64,000 nucleotides of DNA from Syngnathus acus (taxonomy: Eukaryota; Chordata; Actinopteri; Syngnathiformes; Syngnathidae): contig NC_051099.1 of the NCBI RefSeq assembly GCF_901709675.1, positions 8,926,001-8,990,000 of the forward strand. Reading direction: 5' to 3'. Each line of letters begins with the position of its first letter. The stretch's first letter is position 1. A program made the translations under genes and the position numbers. Below, one piece after another: positions 1 through 26,044 of this stretch. The notes under the pieces were generated by a model. It saw nothing but the letters and a program-made list of their open reading frames with translations, was not told the DNA's origin and searched no databases.

Positions 1-1019
1 TACCGCGGCCGTTTCGCCACCAAGCTTCCAGAGCTGCTCCTGAGCTGGCTGGCGCTGGCGTGCAACCTGACTGAAAACTGCGCCCTCCTGCTGCTCACCT
101 ATGTGGCGTCCACAGAGATCTACAGTGAGCAAAATACCTTTTAGCACACACGCACGATAAATGGCTTAAATTCAGTGCGAAAAGGCCTGAAGGTGCTCGA
201 TTAACAGGATGATTAATGATTTTTTGTTTTTAACTCCCGTTGTTCAAAATGCATCCCCGGTGTTATGCACTTCTTCCGCTTACAGCCTCGGAGCAGGATC
301 GAAAAGCGCAGCTTTTGTCGCGACTTTTCTGACTTCTTTGGGACTGGCGAATTCCTGATGAGACCCCCCCTCCCCCACACACACACATACACAATGTGTG
401 TGCATTATGTCTGGATTTTCTCTCTGCAGCTGTTCACAAAGGGGGCTTCCTCACGTTCATTGTGAGCTCACAACTCTACATGCTGATCTCGTGCAGGTTG
501 TGGTACGTGATCAAGAGTCACTGTGTGAACAAACAGGTACGTTTTCCTCTAAGGGGAAGCGGCGCCCTTCTTCCATGCTTTGGCGATGAGCCAAGTAGTT
601 GTTTCTTTGCCAGGAGATGATTTCGTACAAGTGGAAGGTGCACCTTCTCCTCTGCAACTTGGGCTGCTGTGTGGCTGCCGCCTACTTCTTCAGACGCCAC
701 AACAAGCACTGCGAGGCCGGAGGTGAGCCTAGCCACTCTGGCTTTTCAATACGTGGGCCAAACTTGTATGTTTGACGGTGCTGTCGCGCAATATTGGCAA
801 ACGTCACTTTTCAAAGCCTAGCGCGGCAGAAAGCGAGCAATCGTGACATCTTGTCATTGTGTGACGCCGCGTCCTCTGCTGTCCCCAGTCTACACGCTGT
901 TTGCTCTCTTCGAGTACCTGGTGGTGTTCTCCAACATGGCCTTCCACACTACGTCGATCTTGGACTTTGGTAAAGAATCTGTAATGGTGACCGTGCTGCC
1001 CGAAGACAAACGATACTGA
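1..1019 (+). CDS. pgap2: pgap2, post-GPI attachment to proteins 2 (3' part; last four exons)
   Basis: Exons are 1-124 (cut by the window edge), 430-536, 614-722 and 889-1019, with stop TGA at 1017-1019. All junctions are GT-AG and the frame is kept (phases 1, 0, 1). The joined C-terminal half matches vertebrate PGAP2 from the NLTEN-like segment through the Y-x-W-K motif to the last helix, where VYTLFALFEY and NMAFH correspond to the family signature, and it ends in PEDKRY as the human protein ends in PEEKRF. PGAP2 is a multi-pass Golgi membrane protein needed for fatty-acid remodelling of GPI anchors; the segments here include several hydrophobic helices. The 5' exons lie outside the window. 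It converges on rhog, as in human 11p15.4. Identity is firm; only the first base of the first exon is arbitrary. Confidence 0.93.
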
Positions 1020-2714
1020 CAACTATGGGACCCACTTTACAACTGCACACCCAAAAATATCATCGCAAGTTGCGTCTTTAGTTTAGTTGACATGTATAGC
1101 AACAATTTTGACTTAAAATTAGCCAAGGAGGCGTTCGCAGTGACGGTGCGGATAAGCTGAGGCGCTAATAGCTAGCCCTAGCCAACTGAAAATTAAGGAT
1201 GTTGCCCAGTGAATCTGATACGATATATAATGACACTATGAAGTATTTCATGCCAAGCTCGGCTGTGTTTTTATACGCGGTCTGTGTTCATGCTACCAAG
1301 GTGCTTTTCATTGCAGCAACAGCGCGAGCTAAATGTGGGTCTAACTCATCCTCGCACCAATGAGGACACGATAATGACTTTGCTTCTTTGTTGTCTTCTT
1401 GTTGTTGTTGACTCTCCATGGCTTTGTATTGCCTCAGAGGGCAAGATACGGATAGAGGGAGAGGAAAACGAGAGAAGGCAAGAGGAAACAGGTGAGAACA
1501 ATCAGGAGACCATGACAAGCAAGAACGTTTATTGAACCTTTAAAATCTGCTTCGGCCCACCACACATGGACGGGCAGCTTCTAGTGTAGGACATTTGGAG
1601 GCCTCGTTTGTTTGATGTCTTCTTTTGAAGGTTTTTAACGACTCCCTTACGAAACATTGAAATACTTGTTAAAGAAGGAGATAGTTGCACGGAGAGAGCA
1701 GGATGGAGAGACGAGGGACACGCAGGGTGCAAGACCTGGAAAGAGGCAGGTGAGAAATGGGCAGCGCTTGTTTGTAGATCTGTCCAAAAAGAACAGCAAA
1801 TGATATCCACATTCCATTTCATGGATGCTTTTGTCGCAAAGGGAGAAGAGAAGAGCAGGCAAAGTTTTGAAGGTAGCGGCAGACCAGAGAGGTACACCGT
1901 ATTAAAAGCATTTTTTAATCTGTATGTTTGATGAAAATGATATTCCCATATCAGTAAAAAAAAAAAAAAAGAAATCATGCTTTTCAAGTTTGCTGTTGAC
2001 TTCCCCATTTGTAGCAATCGGTTGCATATTTTACATGTACAGGCTCTGGCACGCCCGCGACCCTCACCTTTGGAAAACATCTTTTACTCATTTCACACAG
2101 CTCCGCAATTGCTTTTGGGATTTATTGTGAACCTTAAAGAGGGACGGAGACCCTGCGTGATGATCAAATCAACATTTATTATCAGGGGCATTCTCAGCCT
2201 GATTAGTATGGCAGGTCGTAACTTCCGCTAACGACGCCTCGTGAGCAAGGTGAAGAAAGAGTCTGCAGTCAGGAAGAGGAAGCGCTGAGGAGTTGCCGCC
2301 ATGAAGGACGGAGGAGAATTCACGCCGTCTCCACTCTCCGACGGCCTCTGCCGGATAGCTTCTGATTTTTGCCCAATCCGAGAGATTCTATTTGATGTGG
2401 CACCAAGAACATTTCATTTAAACTTCATTTAGACTTGGATGACATTTTCTTCACATTTTTCACCCGCTTTGTGGTCGATTTTTTTTTTTTTCTCGCCATT
2501 TTTTTCAATGGGGGCTTTACTGTTGTAAACTTCTTTTCAACCTCCCCACCTGGAACTTAGAATCAAAAAGCCGCTTTTAGACAGTTCTGATCCCATCACT
2601 GGAGGTGAGTAAGATCCCCCTTTTAAAAAAAAAAAAAAAAGAAATCCAATTTTTAAAAGATCAAATCAACTCTCAAGCTCGACTGAGCCCTGTTTTTTTT
2701 TCTTGGTTTTGTTC
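1020..2714. other. Converging 3' ends of pgap2 and rhog, no further gene seen
   Basis: This stretch separates two convergent genes and should hold both 3' untranslated regions. Candidate poly(A) signals are ATTAAA at 1901-1906 for pgap2 and, read on the minus strand, AATAAA at 2175-2180 and at 1528-1533 for rhog. A 183-codon minus-strand open frame at 1529-2080 crosses a poly(A/T) run and has no recognisable domain, so I do not call it a gene. No transposon end with a target duplication was found. Confidence 0.5.
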
Positions 2715-3727
2715 TCAGAGCAGCGCACAAAGCTTCTTGGTGACGGCAGGCTCTGGGTTGAGGAAGGCCCTGACGGCCTCAGCGAACACATCCTTGATGC
2801 CGTCCTGGTTGAGGGCGGAGCACTCCAGGTAGCGCACGGCTTGGATCTGGCGAGCCAGCGTGACACCCTGGTGATGAGTGACTGGCGCCTGATCCTGCTC
2901 CTTCAGCTTCCTCTGGGTGTCGGTGTCGTTTCGGAGGTCGCTCTTGGTGCCCACCAGGAGGACGGGCACGCCAGGACAGTGGTGTGACACCTGAGGAAGG
3001 GGCGAGACGAGGTAAAAGCAAGAGCTTCCAATCATGACGGACGGGACTCCTCACCTCGGGGTGCCATTTGTGTTTGACATTCTCATAGGAGGCTGGGCTT
3101 GAGATGGAGAAGCAAATGATGAAGACGTTGGTCTGCGGGTAAGACAACGTCCTCAGGCGGTCGTACTCCTCCTGGCCCGCCGTGTCCCACAGGTTTAGGC
3201 TGATGATCCTGCCATCCACTGTCACCTGAATGCACCGCCAGTACACAGTGAGTACAGTGGTGCTTTAAGTTTCATTTCTTTCAGAAAAAAAAACACTCAG
3301 GAAATTGCTCTTTATTAAAACTCAACGGGATGTAAATAACACATCTTGCTCCAGTGTTTGTGCTCAACGATCCGGCGTCTAGTTTTCAAACAGTGACTCT
3401 CAATGCTAACTTTTAGCATGTCAATGGCGGTTTCCTTGATAAGCTAGCGGGCATTCCTTAAGGTAATGTTTTTCAAACATAACGAAACGTATCATTCTCT
3501 TTTTTATGTTTGCTTTGGTATTCAGCTTGAGCCGCGAGTGCTGTGAAGCCGCTGGAATCCTGGCGAGACATTTCTATCCATCTGTGACATTGAAGCACCT
3601 GGCTGCTGTAGTTGTCAAAAACGGTGGGGATGTACTCTTTGGGAAAGGCTCCAGTGGTGTAGGAGATGAGGAGGCAGGTCTTCCCCACGGCGCCATCGCC
3701 CACCACCACGCACTTGACTGTCTGCAT
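2715..3727 (-). CDS. rhog: RhoG-like small GTPase
   Basis: Three coding exons on the minus strand are 3727-3599, 3225-3055 and 2990-2715, joined in phase 0 to 191 codons plus TGA, the usual RhoG length. The product is a Rac-subfamily Rho GTPase, a GTP/GDP switch acting on actin through ELMO/DOCK and similar effectors. Visible motifs are the P-loop GDGAVGKT (residues ~10-17), switch I with PTVFDNYS, switch [13 protein letters not shown] (~57-67), the base-binding TKSD, and a C-terminal CALL box expected to be geranylgeranylated. HKWHPEV and [12 protein letters not shown] resemble RHOG rather than RAC1. The exon holding the start codon begins at 3739 after a GT-AG acceptor, so a non-coding first exon must lie further upstream (above 4176). 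It is convergent with pgap2 and divergent from stim1. Confidence 0.94.
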
Positions 3728-3739
3728 GATCGCACCAAT
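3728..3739 (-). promoter_or_regulatory. 5'UTR segment with splice acceptor upstream of rhog ATG
   Basis: Read on the minus strand, a GT-rich/pyrimidine stretch ending TTGCAG precedes 12 non-coding bases and the rhog ATG. This is a good acceptor and implies an upstream untranslated exon. The position of that exon was not determined. Confidence 0.6.
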
Positions 3740-3792
3740 CTGCAACACACACACGGGAGCCCCACTCCGGTTTGGTTTTCTATTGTCTAGAA

Positions 3793-4175
3793 CAGGGGTG
3801 CGCAATACGTCGATCGCAATCGACCGGTCGATCGCGTGATATTATTTTTTTTTTTTTTCTCGCACTTGACGCGTGTACAAACAACGGCGCTCACAACACA
3901 ACGCAAACACGCTAGCTCGCGAGTTCCCTCCAATTGTCAGAACCCTGTTTTTTCTCTTAAACTTAATAAAGGGTATAAAAATGAGTGGGGCAGCTGGCCA
4001 TAGTAAGAAGTATCACTTTCATAGGGAATGGGAGTAGGACTTTTTTTTTCACAATACATATATACACAATATATATATATATTTAAATAGATAACAAAAC
4101 ATTTTTGTGGGTAGATCTTTGTGACTTGGTCATTTCAAAAGTAGCTCGCGAGCTCAAAAAGTTTGCCCACCCCTG
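3793..4175. mobile_element. Short non-autonomous hAT element in the rhog 5' intron
   Basis: The ends are imperfect inverted repeats starting CAGGGGTGCGCAA and ending TTTGCCCACCCCTG. The element is flanked by a perfect 8-bp target duplication GTCTAGAA at 3785-3792 and 4176-4183, diagnostic for hAT transposition. At 383 bp it has no coding capacity. It sits 53 bp upstream of the acceptor of the rhog start-codon exon. Confidence 0.9.
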
Positions 4176-4183
4176 GTCTAGAA

Positions 4184-6070
4184 AGCCGCATTCAAGTACA
4201 GACATTTGAAAAACCAGATGAGTGGAGGCCCTAGCTCCAAAAGTCGAGAATTACAAGTTAACAATTTAGACCCTTAAGACGTACTTTACCTTTCAGCCTG
4301 TTTGCATTCAATTAATTGTCCAGAGACTCATGTCCCATCGTCTCACTCCTGAGAAAAGATGAGTTTGTCAGTCAATGAAAAAAAGTTATGATTCAAAAAA
4401 GCTAATATAGTGGTACCTTGAGATACAAGTAACACATGTTTGTTGGAAATAGTATCGCGATCCTCGCGCTTGGGTCTCCGCATAGTTGCCGTGCAGAAAA
4501 AGTGATCATGTTATTCCAGTGACCGCGGCGCCATAGAATGAAATACAAAGTATGAGAATGCGGTTCAGTCCAGACTCCAGGGATGTGACCCCGCCCTCGT
4601 CACCGGTGGCCAGCCGATCCCAGGGTGCGCTCATCGACCTATGGACAACGCGGCGTCAAGACGCGCAGCGGACAGTGGAAGAAAGGTGTCGAAATGTCAT
4701 GTTGAAACCAAACGTTAAACCCCAAAAGAAGGAACCTTTTCTGAAGCAAAAAACTTGTGGCGCTCTCGTGTTGAAACCGAGAACGCACGTTTGGAATTAC
4801 TGAAATGGCCCCTGCAGAGGAACAAAGTTTCCGCAAAGATTTGCATAGAACATGGCGACCTACTAACAGCAGATTGGCTTCAAAACAGCAAGCAGTAAAC
4901 AGGCCTGACAAATGGTTGAACAGAGGAAAGGGGAAGTATTGTGAACTTGAGAGAAAGAAGGGCGAATATCAGTCAAGTGCTGCAGCTCCAAGTGACCGCT
5001 GAGCAAGTTCGCAAATAGATATGTCACGCGTGGGAAGTTTCTTTGGTTTGATCTTGACGTGCTAAGTAATCATGTGTCGTGAAACCGCACTAGAAATGGA
5101 CAATATTCTCAACGCTTCTTTCACATGCTTTTCAACTGACTTCACATTCCAACCGAAATCCGTGAGTGTGCCAAAGATGACAGATTACAGTCATCTCGCT
5201 AAGAATCGTGCCACTCATAAACCCTCCAACAAGAGAGGAACTAATGTGTGTGTGTGTATGCGCGCGCGCTGAAAATGAAGTTGGAAGGGTTTGTTACTAC
5301 TTCCAACAGCAGTCGCGGCAGCATCCAGAATGAAACGTGACCAAGTGTTTGTTGAGCAATTGTTAAAAAATATATATATACGTATATATACAAATTTTTG
5401 CAAAATCAGGCTACCATCAAAACATTTCATGGATCAACATGATAGTATTCAATGTAAATGATAAAACTGCGAGATGAAAGTGCCATATATAGTTGCGTGA
5501 ATGTTTCAATGAGACTGGAATTGAGAATTTGTTTTTGGGCGAAATCGCGCTTGAATCTATTTGACATGTTTGCCGCTTGACTGTTCCTCATTTCTCTTGT
5601 GTGGCCAGGGCAAACGACGAAGTGCGCAATATTGTGTCATGATCATCTTCATTTGAGTCGAGCTGCCTAAGGATCATATCAAACTGTCAAGTTAACGTTT
5701 GCCTCTGCTGTCAATGTCATGACATGAGAGGCACACGCAGAATGAAAAGGCTTCTCACCCGTCCGAAGTCGTGTCCGATTATACCCGCTCTTTCCCCTCA
5801 CTCCGACTTGCTCGGATGGTTGCGTGAGTGTGGACGGGTGGAGCGTGAAAGCAGCGGCAGGAAGAGGAAGTTTACTGTTGTTCGCTCCGTGTTGTGTCTG
5901 CGTGTGGACTGCTATTCTTTTCTCTGGTGGCGAACTTGAGCAGACCACTTTGGGACTCGAGTCCGTTGTCACTTAGTGTTTGAAAACAGTTTGGAAGAAA
6001 TGCAACTGGACTTTACTCAGCTATTGATTCTTTTGTGTGTCACTAGAGGGCGCCTGTGTAACACGCAATA
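4184..6070. other. Intergenic region between rhog and stim1, first part
   Basis: No open frame with recognisable similarity. It should contain the rhog promoter and first non-coding exon. A GC-richer stretch near 5720-5950 with a GGAAGAGGAAGT purine motif (ETS-type core) is the only promoter-like candidate I see; this is a weak guess. A (TG)n/(GC)n run is at 5244-5270 and a short (TA)n run at 5369-5389. Confidence 0.35.
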
Positions 6071-7168
6071 CAGTAATCCCTCGTTTATCGCGGATAATTG
6101 GTTCCAAAAACCACCCGCGATTAGTGAAATCGGCGAAGTACGGTCACCCTCTCATCTGTACATTTTTTGTGTCAATATATGTATATGAAACTAAGTGCAT
6201 ATTTTATTATTAGAACATTAAATAATTGTTTCAAACATGTAAATAATACATCAATAGTATAAATAACAAATGTTTATGTAAATATTAAAAATATAAATAT
6301 ACGTGTGTGCGTATAACATGTTAACAAGAAGTACTGGGCAGGCTAACGAGTTAGCGGAAAGATGCCAATTCGCGATTGTGCTAACACGCGAAAAGGGAGC
6401 TCTAAAAGGAATGTAAACGAACATTTGGAGCAATACTACGTTGTCTTAAAGGTTAGAAACATGCGATCGTTCTTTTTTCTTGTTAGGCGACCCACTTACA
6501 TCGTCAATGACTCCTGTATCACTGTAACCGACATATGTACACGAACGTAAAACAGGAAGTGGTATCGCCTGAAAACGGCCTTCAAAATGAATTGAATTGA
6601 ATTCCTTTATTGTCACGTTAACGCAGTGTTAACTGTGAAAATTAATTCGGCAGCTCCACATGGCAGGTCATGCATATATATATATGTATAAAATACAGAT
6701 AAATGCAATACAAAAATAAAATAATAAACAAAAATCACCCTACCTCAAATCAAAGCACGGCTGAATAACATAAATAACATGGAGAATTCTTAACACATAC
6801 TGTAAATATGTTTTTAGAACAACTTTTATTATTATAATTTTTTATAACAAGGTACAAGTGTACATACTGTAAATATGTTTTGAGAACTCTTTTATTATTA
6901 TAACAATTTTTGTATAACAAGGTACACCACTGTAAATATGTTTTTAGAACTCTTATTATTATAACTTTTTTTATACTAAGGTACATGTGTACGCACTGCA
7001 ATTGTGTGGGCACTCCTTGCCTTCTGCTAGCCTGTGGGCAAGTTTCGTGCCATAATTCCTCAATTTAAAAGTTATTTTTTGACTTTTAATTTTTTTTTAT
7101 TTGGAGAAAAAATCCGCGATGTAGTGAAACCGCGATAAACGAACCGCGATGTAGCAAGGGATGTTTTG
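6071..7168. mobile_element. DNA-transposon-like repeat with CAGTAATCCCTCG ends
   Basis: The left end CAGTAATCCCTCGTTTATCG is mirrored near 7112-7168 by sequence that reads, in reverse complement, as a degraded version ending in AAGGGAT, with several CGCGAT motifs near both ends. TA dinucleotides flank both sides, as expected for Tc1/mariner-type insertion, but the right terminus is damaged. The interior contains a short A/T-rich fragment with a TTCCTTTATTGTCAC motif near 6600 and a tandem array listed separately. No transposase frame is present. Confidence 0.55.
6796..6995. repeat. Three tandem ~65-bp AT-rich units
   Basis: Three successive units begin near 6796, 6863 and 6928. Each has ACTGTAAATATGTTTT, then a TTATTATTATAA block, then AAGGTACA. 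The units differ by small indels. The array lies inside the transposon-like repeat at 6071-7168. Confidence 0.75.
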
Positions 7169-7237
7169 TATTGCAAATCATTGGACCATGTTGGTATGGT
7201 TCTCAGATGGATTCAAGATTCAAGAAGTTTATCGGCC

Positions 7238-7433
7238 AAGGGATGGGGGATTTTCCTCTAAATCGCTTGAAATAACTCATGATACACATAAGCTCCAGTT
7301 TTTCAAAAGTCATCTTTTGTATGCTTGACTTTTTTTTATTAAACCACATCCTGTCCTGTTTGTCATCCCCAGACATGGCGCGTGTGTGTTTGTTGCTGGT
7401 GTGTGTACTGAGCGTCCGGGTGGGCAAGGGTGA
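7238..7433 (+). pseudogene. Truncated duplicate of stim1 exon 1
   Basis: About 190 bp here are nearly identical to 8193-8391: the same intron tail, the same CATCCCCAG acceptor and an ATG at 7375 opening the same signal-peptide frame. Similarity stops right after the GGTGA following the signal peptide. The true exon continues into the His-rich segment and a GT donor; this copy runs into unrelated sequence and a stop (frame 7375-7473) with no obvious donor in the shared part. It therefore looks like a partial tandem duplication that cannot make a normal STIM1 as it stands. Confidence 0.75.
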
Positions 7434-7473
7434 TCTCAATACATGTGCGTATGCATTTACTAAGATGAACTAA

Positions 7474-8192
7474 AACGCAGGTTTCAGGTGTCTGGTTTAT
7501 ATTTCTGTCCAAATATTTGTTTTTAAGTTTTATCTCATGTATTTATTTTACCGGTACTTGCAGTTGGTTTCTCTCTACGGCAGCTGGATTTGCATGTCCT
7601 GTCTTTGACCGTTAGGGGGCAAACCTTAACTATAGTATACCGACATGAATTTGAATGATGCCTTCCAGTCTCAGTTGCGTCGGACATGAGAGAACCCTGA
7701 CACAACCGGGGGAGGGAAAAGAAAAAAAAACGTTCTATATTTTGTTTTGTGATTTTTTTTTTTCTTCAGGACAAATAGGTTATGCGGTTAGTACAAAAAG
7801 TAATTCTAAAAGCATATCTTCAGTGGAAAAAATCAAAAGTTGAATTTTTCAGGCTATACCTCGCACAAAAACAAATGAACCTGACACGAAAGCACTTTTT
7901 GGTGAGCGCGCCTGAAGGCAGCGCAGGCAGATCTCTGGGTGCATTTTTCTTTCAGCAGCTGTTTCAGTTTAGTGATCGTCATCCGTGCAGCTTTCTTGAT
8001 TTGGCCTCATCGTCCACGAGTTCGGACCTGATCTGACGTCCCCCGATGGCTTAGGGAGGAGGTCTCGCTGCACATGTGAGTGTTTGAAGGTGTTTGTGCG
8101 CACATTTAACAAGGAATGTTTATGTGAAGCTCAGCAGGTTCCTCACGTGACCTCCATCAAAAACTCTTTGAGGAAATGGAAGATGCTGATGT
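7474..8192. other. Sequence between the two stim1 exon-1 copies
   Basis: No gene was recognised. The stretch is expected to carry stim1 promoter or 5' intron sequence. The short frames across it look fortuitous. Confidence 0.4.
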
Positions 8193-8331
8193 TTGGGGGA
8201 GGGGGGATTTTCCTCTAAATCGCTTGAAATAACTCATGATACACATAAGCTCCAGTATTTCGATCGTCATCTTTTGTATGCTTGATTTCTTTTTATTAAA
8301 CCACATCCTGTCCTGTTTGTCATCCCCAGAC

Positions 8332-22393
<14,062 letters not shown>

Positions 22394-24145
22394 CGTGACT
22401 GAAACCAAACTGTCCGCAAACTCTCACGCTCTACAGAGTTGGTGGCAAAGCCGGACCTTCGGCTCACTAAAACTAAACACATGCCATCAACACAATTGCT
22501 TTTCTGCTTGTCTGTAGTCGGCAGCGTAAGAGAACTAGTGAGTTAAATCAGCCACATCGGGTTTTCACACTTGTGATGACACCTGAAGGCAGCATGCGGA
22601 GGTACGCATACGCACACACTTGTTAAATCATAATCAGGTCGCGCGTGGATGGCAGAGGCCGGATGTGAAGTCAACCGAATGACCCCAAGTGATTCAAGGA
22701 TTCATTATGTCAAGAGCTTTTCGAGAATAGTCATTCCTCTCTTAGCCGCTTTTTGTCGGTGTTTTAAAACTAGTGTTCGTTACCATGCTGTGCACAGTAT
22801 TAATAAATAATGGGAGCACAAGAACCACGAAGACACCAGTGTAGTTCATATGTAACATTATTTACACATTCAACATAAATCTGTTCAAACGTCACGCACC
22901 TTCAAGTTAAATACAAGCGAGCAGCACATAGGCTGGAAAACAGACAAGCTATAGGTGTAGCTTGTATACTGTCACATGATCTGTTTGGCCGAGCACGTTT
23001 TGAGAGTGATCGTTAGCCGATGCAAGCGGGACGGGTCCTTTCAGGGCGGAAGCGAGGGAGCACAAAGGAGAACCGAAAGAAGACGTTTGCTCGGTGCCTC
23101 TATTTCCTTTCGAGGTGGAGACATCGCTCGGAGCTGCGGGCTTCCTCTTCACAACAAGCGGATCTCGAATACTTCCCTTGTGTTCTGTCTCTCCAAGCAT
23201 GCTCAGACTAAGTCGTTGCCAGATGTTTGGGCTCCATACTCGAATGGAAGATGTCGGCATATTTGCACAACACATCGAGCGTCATCCTCAAATGTTTTGC
23301 CGATAACTGGATGCTTAAGCGCTTTCCACTGTGCCATGTCTCGCATGGGTCAAGATATCTGCAGAATGTGTGGAATTTGACTGAATGAATGAATTAATTA
23401 ATTAATTGATTGATTAAAGGAGCGTGACAAATGATCAACATGTGACAGAACATGAGCCGCCGCCAGCGCGTATCAGTACTGTTCTATTTTTAACCCCCAC
23501 CGCCGACCTGCTCGGCCTCTCTTGCACATCGCCGACCGACATAAAGCAGGCGACACGACGTGCGGCGCCGCCAGCGAGATGGAGGTAATTTTTTTTCTGT
23601 TGCGTGCGCCTGCTTTGTGTGGATCAGAATGTGTGGGAATCAAGTTCCGCCAGGCATTTCGTTTGGACGCCTGCTTTATTTTGCAAGTGAGTGAAATGGC
23701 TCGAATGCAAAGTATTTTAATTGGTGAAGCGCTTCGGCGTTGGCACTTTCCCTTGTCGTGACCGTAAAAAGCACCGTCGAGTGCTTCCATCGTAGACATG
23801 GCCTTTAGTTTCCTACGTCGATTGTCGGCACATGCCGTAAAAGTCAACGCACCGTCCCGCAATGAGCGACACAATCGCAGATTTCAGCTGAACTCGTCAA
23901 TCACCGCAATGTGACGAAATAGCGGGCTGCGGAGCTGACTGACTTCCTGTGAGCGCCACACGAGACGCGCGCCTCGTGTTTGACACACTCGAGATGCCAC
24001 AAAAGTAGTTGCTCTATTGCCGGCTCTCTTCGCCCTGTTTCACCCCCCACCCCACCACCCAAACAGACGATACGACGGCGTACAAATCGGTGATTGAGCG
24101 AAGCGGCTGCTGAACATTCAGTTTTTGCAAAGGCAAGAAGAAAAG
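22394..24145. other. stim1 3' region and intergenic space before rcsd1
   Basis: An AATAAA at 22,802-22,807 is a plausible stim1 poly(A) signal about 410 nt after the stop. The rest shows no recognisable gene or transposon. Small open frames around 22,950-23,880 have no domain. Near 23,480-23,590 the sequence turns GC-rich and promoter-like (see separate entry). Confidence 0.5.
23484..23493. promoter_or_regulatory. Candidate MEF2-binding site upstream of rcsd1
   Basis: CTATTTTTAA fits the MEF2 consensus YTAWWWWTAR exactly. It lies about 95 bp before a possible alternative first codon of rcsd1 (ATGGAG at 23,579) with a CATAAAG box between. CapZIP is abundant in muscle, so such a site would make sense, but this is motif matching only. 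Confidence 0.3.
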
Positions 24146-26044
24146 ATGGAAGAAGGACATGGGCGAGAAAAGGAGGTACAGACTTTAGCTCTTCAAATTA
24201 TTTTCAATTCTCTTTTATTTACAAACTTCAAAATGAAAACTACAAACTTCAAAATGAAAACTCAAAGCTAATCGACAATAATCGCGGTATGTGAGAAAAG
24301 GCTTTCGGGATGATGCTTTTGACATTCTTGTTAGCATCGAACGAGTCTGCACTTGTCACACGCCTTGCTTTTCTAGCTGTAACGCTGCTGTCAGCCACCA
24401 GGGGACGTCTGTGCGGCTAAAGTGGCTTTCTGGAAACACTTGCGCGCTATGTGAAATTAGAATGAATTGGTTCAAATCGGACCCAGGGAAGCATCAGAAA
24501 ACAGCAACCCCCCCCCAAAAATTGTCAACATGTACATTTTGAATGATCAAAGTTGTAAACTAGATGTCAGGAATCGTTCACGCAGAAAGAGGAAGTGGTT
24601 TACCGGTTGAGGGTTTTTTCACTTTTCCCTTTTGCTGTCAGATAACAAACAGACTGCATGCCAATGCTCGGTGTGCACGTTGCTCAATGTGACCCCACAA
24701 AAATAGAAGATGAATGTGCGCGTGTGCGCGCACGACTTCCGGGCTGTGCGATAATTTCATTATCCGTCGAATGTGGGCAATGTGAGACCTTGGACTGCAG
24801 TTGACACGGATCAACCACACGTTGACAGCTGTATCTGTGTGTGTGTGTCCAAAATGTTGTGTAAATGTGATTCCAACTTGGTTCTGTCCCTCAGGAGACG
24901 GCGTCACTGCCGTCACCGCCCTCACGGCCCTCTGTGGCTGAACTTGCCGGAAGGTTCAAAGTTTCGTCTCCTCCCATTGCCAGCGAGACAGTGAGTTTGA
25001 GTTTGTCAGCCATCCAGCCTGGTTGTACTTTTCAAGTTCAAGTTTTTGGATGGAGGGCTGGCACTTTAGTTGCTTGTCAGGATTACGGCAGCACTCGGAG
25101 CGCTGTTTGTGTGTGTGTGTGTATGTTTTGTTTTTGTTTTTTTTGTGTCAAAAGTTTGAGAACTACTTTCACACTTGAAACGTCTGTCAGGAAGCGCCAG
25201 TCAGACGTCGAGCCCCTCGCTCTTTACAACTGCCAAAAAGCCATGAAGATGAGCAGGTGAGCAAAGCGTACGCTCCGTGTGGAAATTGTGTGACTATCAA
25301 ACAAATGTTTCCGTTTGTCAGAGACCTTCTGGCGTGACTTCACCTGTCAAAGCCAAGAGGAACTCTGCCCTGGTTGAGAAGCTTCAGGTGGGTCTGCGCT
25401 CTCATTCTGTGTGGCTATGACATCATGGCACTTCCTCCCCCAGGCCAACCTTGCTCTGTCCCCCGCTGCCCTGCTGCCCTTGCCCATGAGCCCTAGCTTC
25501 AGGCTGCCGCCGCTCTTCAAACCGCCGACACCCACCACAGGGAGCCCCTCGTCCACGCCGACGTCTCCCGGCCCCGATTTTACACCTCTGGCAAGTGAGG
25601 AGGAGGGACCGGTGTCATTTGAAGCTCCACCCGCAGCGGCGGCAGAGGGATGCCTCTTGAACGTCAGCAAGGTCGGCTGGATTTTTCTCCATCACTCCTT
25701 GTCAATCAAAGTAATTGAATAGGTTTTGCTCGATTGTCCTCTAGAGCCGAGCGCGCCACTCTATCAGGCGACGCCCTCCTTCCCGCCGCCGCGCGAAGTC
25801 CGGTAGTGGAGAAGAAGTGGGCGTGGCCACAGAGGAGTTGGACACCGGCAAAAGCCAATCAAACCGTAACACGACCCCGGGAGCGGCTGATGTCTTTGCT
25901 CATGACAACAGGAATCGTTCCAAGGAGGGCGCATCAGAAGAAGGCCGCAGTGATGAGCAAGGAGAAGGCAGCAGTGAGAGGCAGGTTGATCGAGAGGAGG
26001 AGAACCAGGAAAAAAACCTCAGGAGAGGCGGAATGAGACAATGA
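24146..26044 (+). CDS. rcsd1: RCSD1 / CapZIP, CapZ-interacting protein
   Basis: Six exons, 24146-24175, 24895-24990, 25191-25256, 25322-25387, 25444-25671 and 25745-26044, all joined in phase 0, give 261 residues (human 416). The short MEE start is followed by SVAELAGRFK, matching human SVAQLAGRF. The RCSD region has LVEKLQANLALSPAALLP, a Pro-rich stretch with PTPTTGSPSSTPTSPG, and PVSFEAPP. The basic block SIRRRPPSRRRAKS is followed by an acidic Glu/Arg-rich tail. In mammals the protein binds the actin-capping protein CapZ and is a stress-kinase target in muscle and immune cells. The shorter tail is the main difference. A poly(A) signal AATAAA is at 26,443-26,448. Identity is strong; the first exon is the least certain part because it is only ten codons. 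Confidence 0.88.

Noticed and set aside
1529-2080. 183-codon minus-strand ORF between pgap2 and rhog
   Set aside because: Low-complexity F/L runs from a poly(A/T) tract, no domain, and it lies where two 3' untranslated regions are expected.
24638-24925. ORF upstream of rcsd1 exon 2
   Set aside because: It is antisense to the rcsd1 intron/exon border and His/Thr-rich because of a (TG)n tract.
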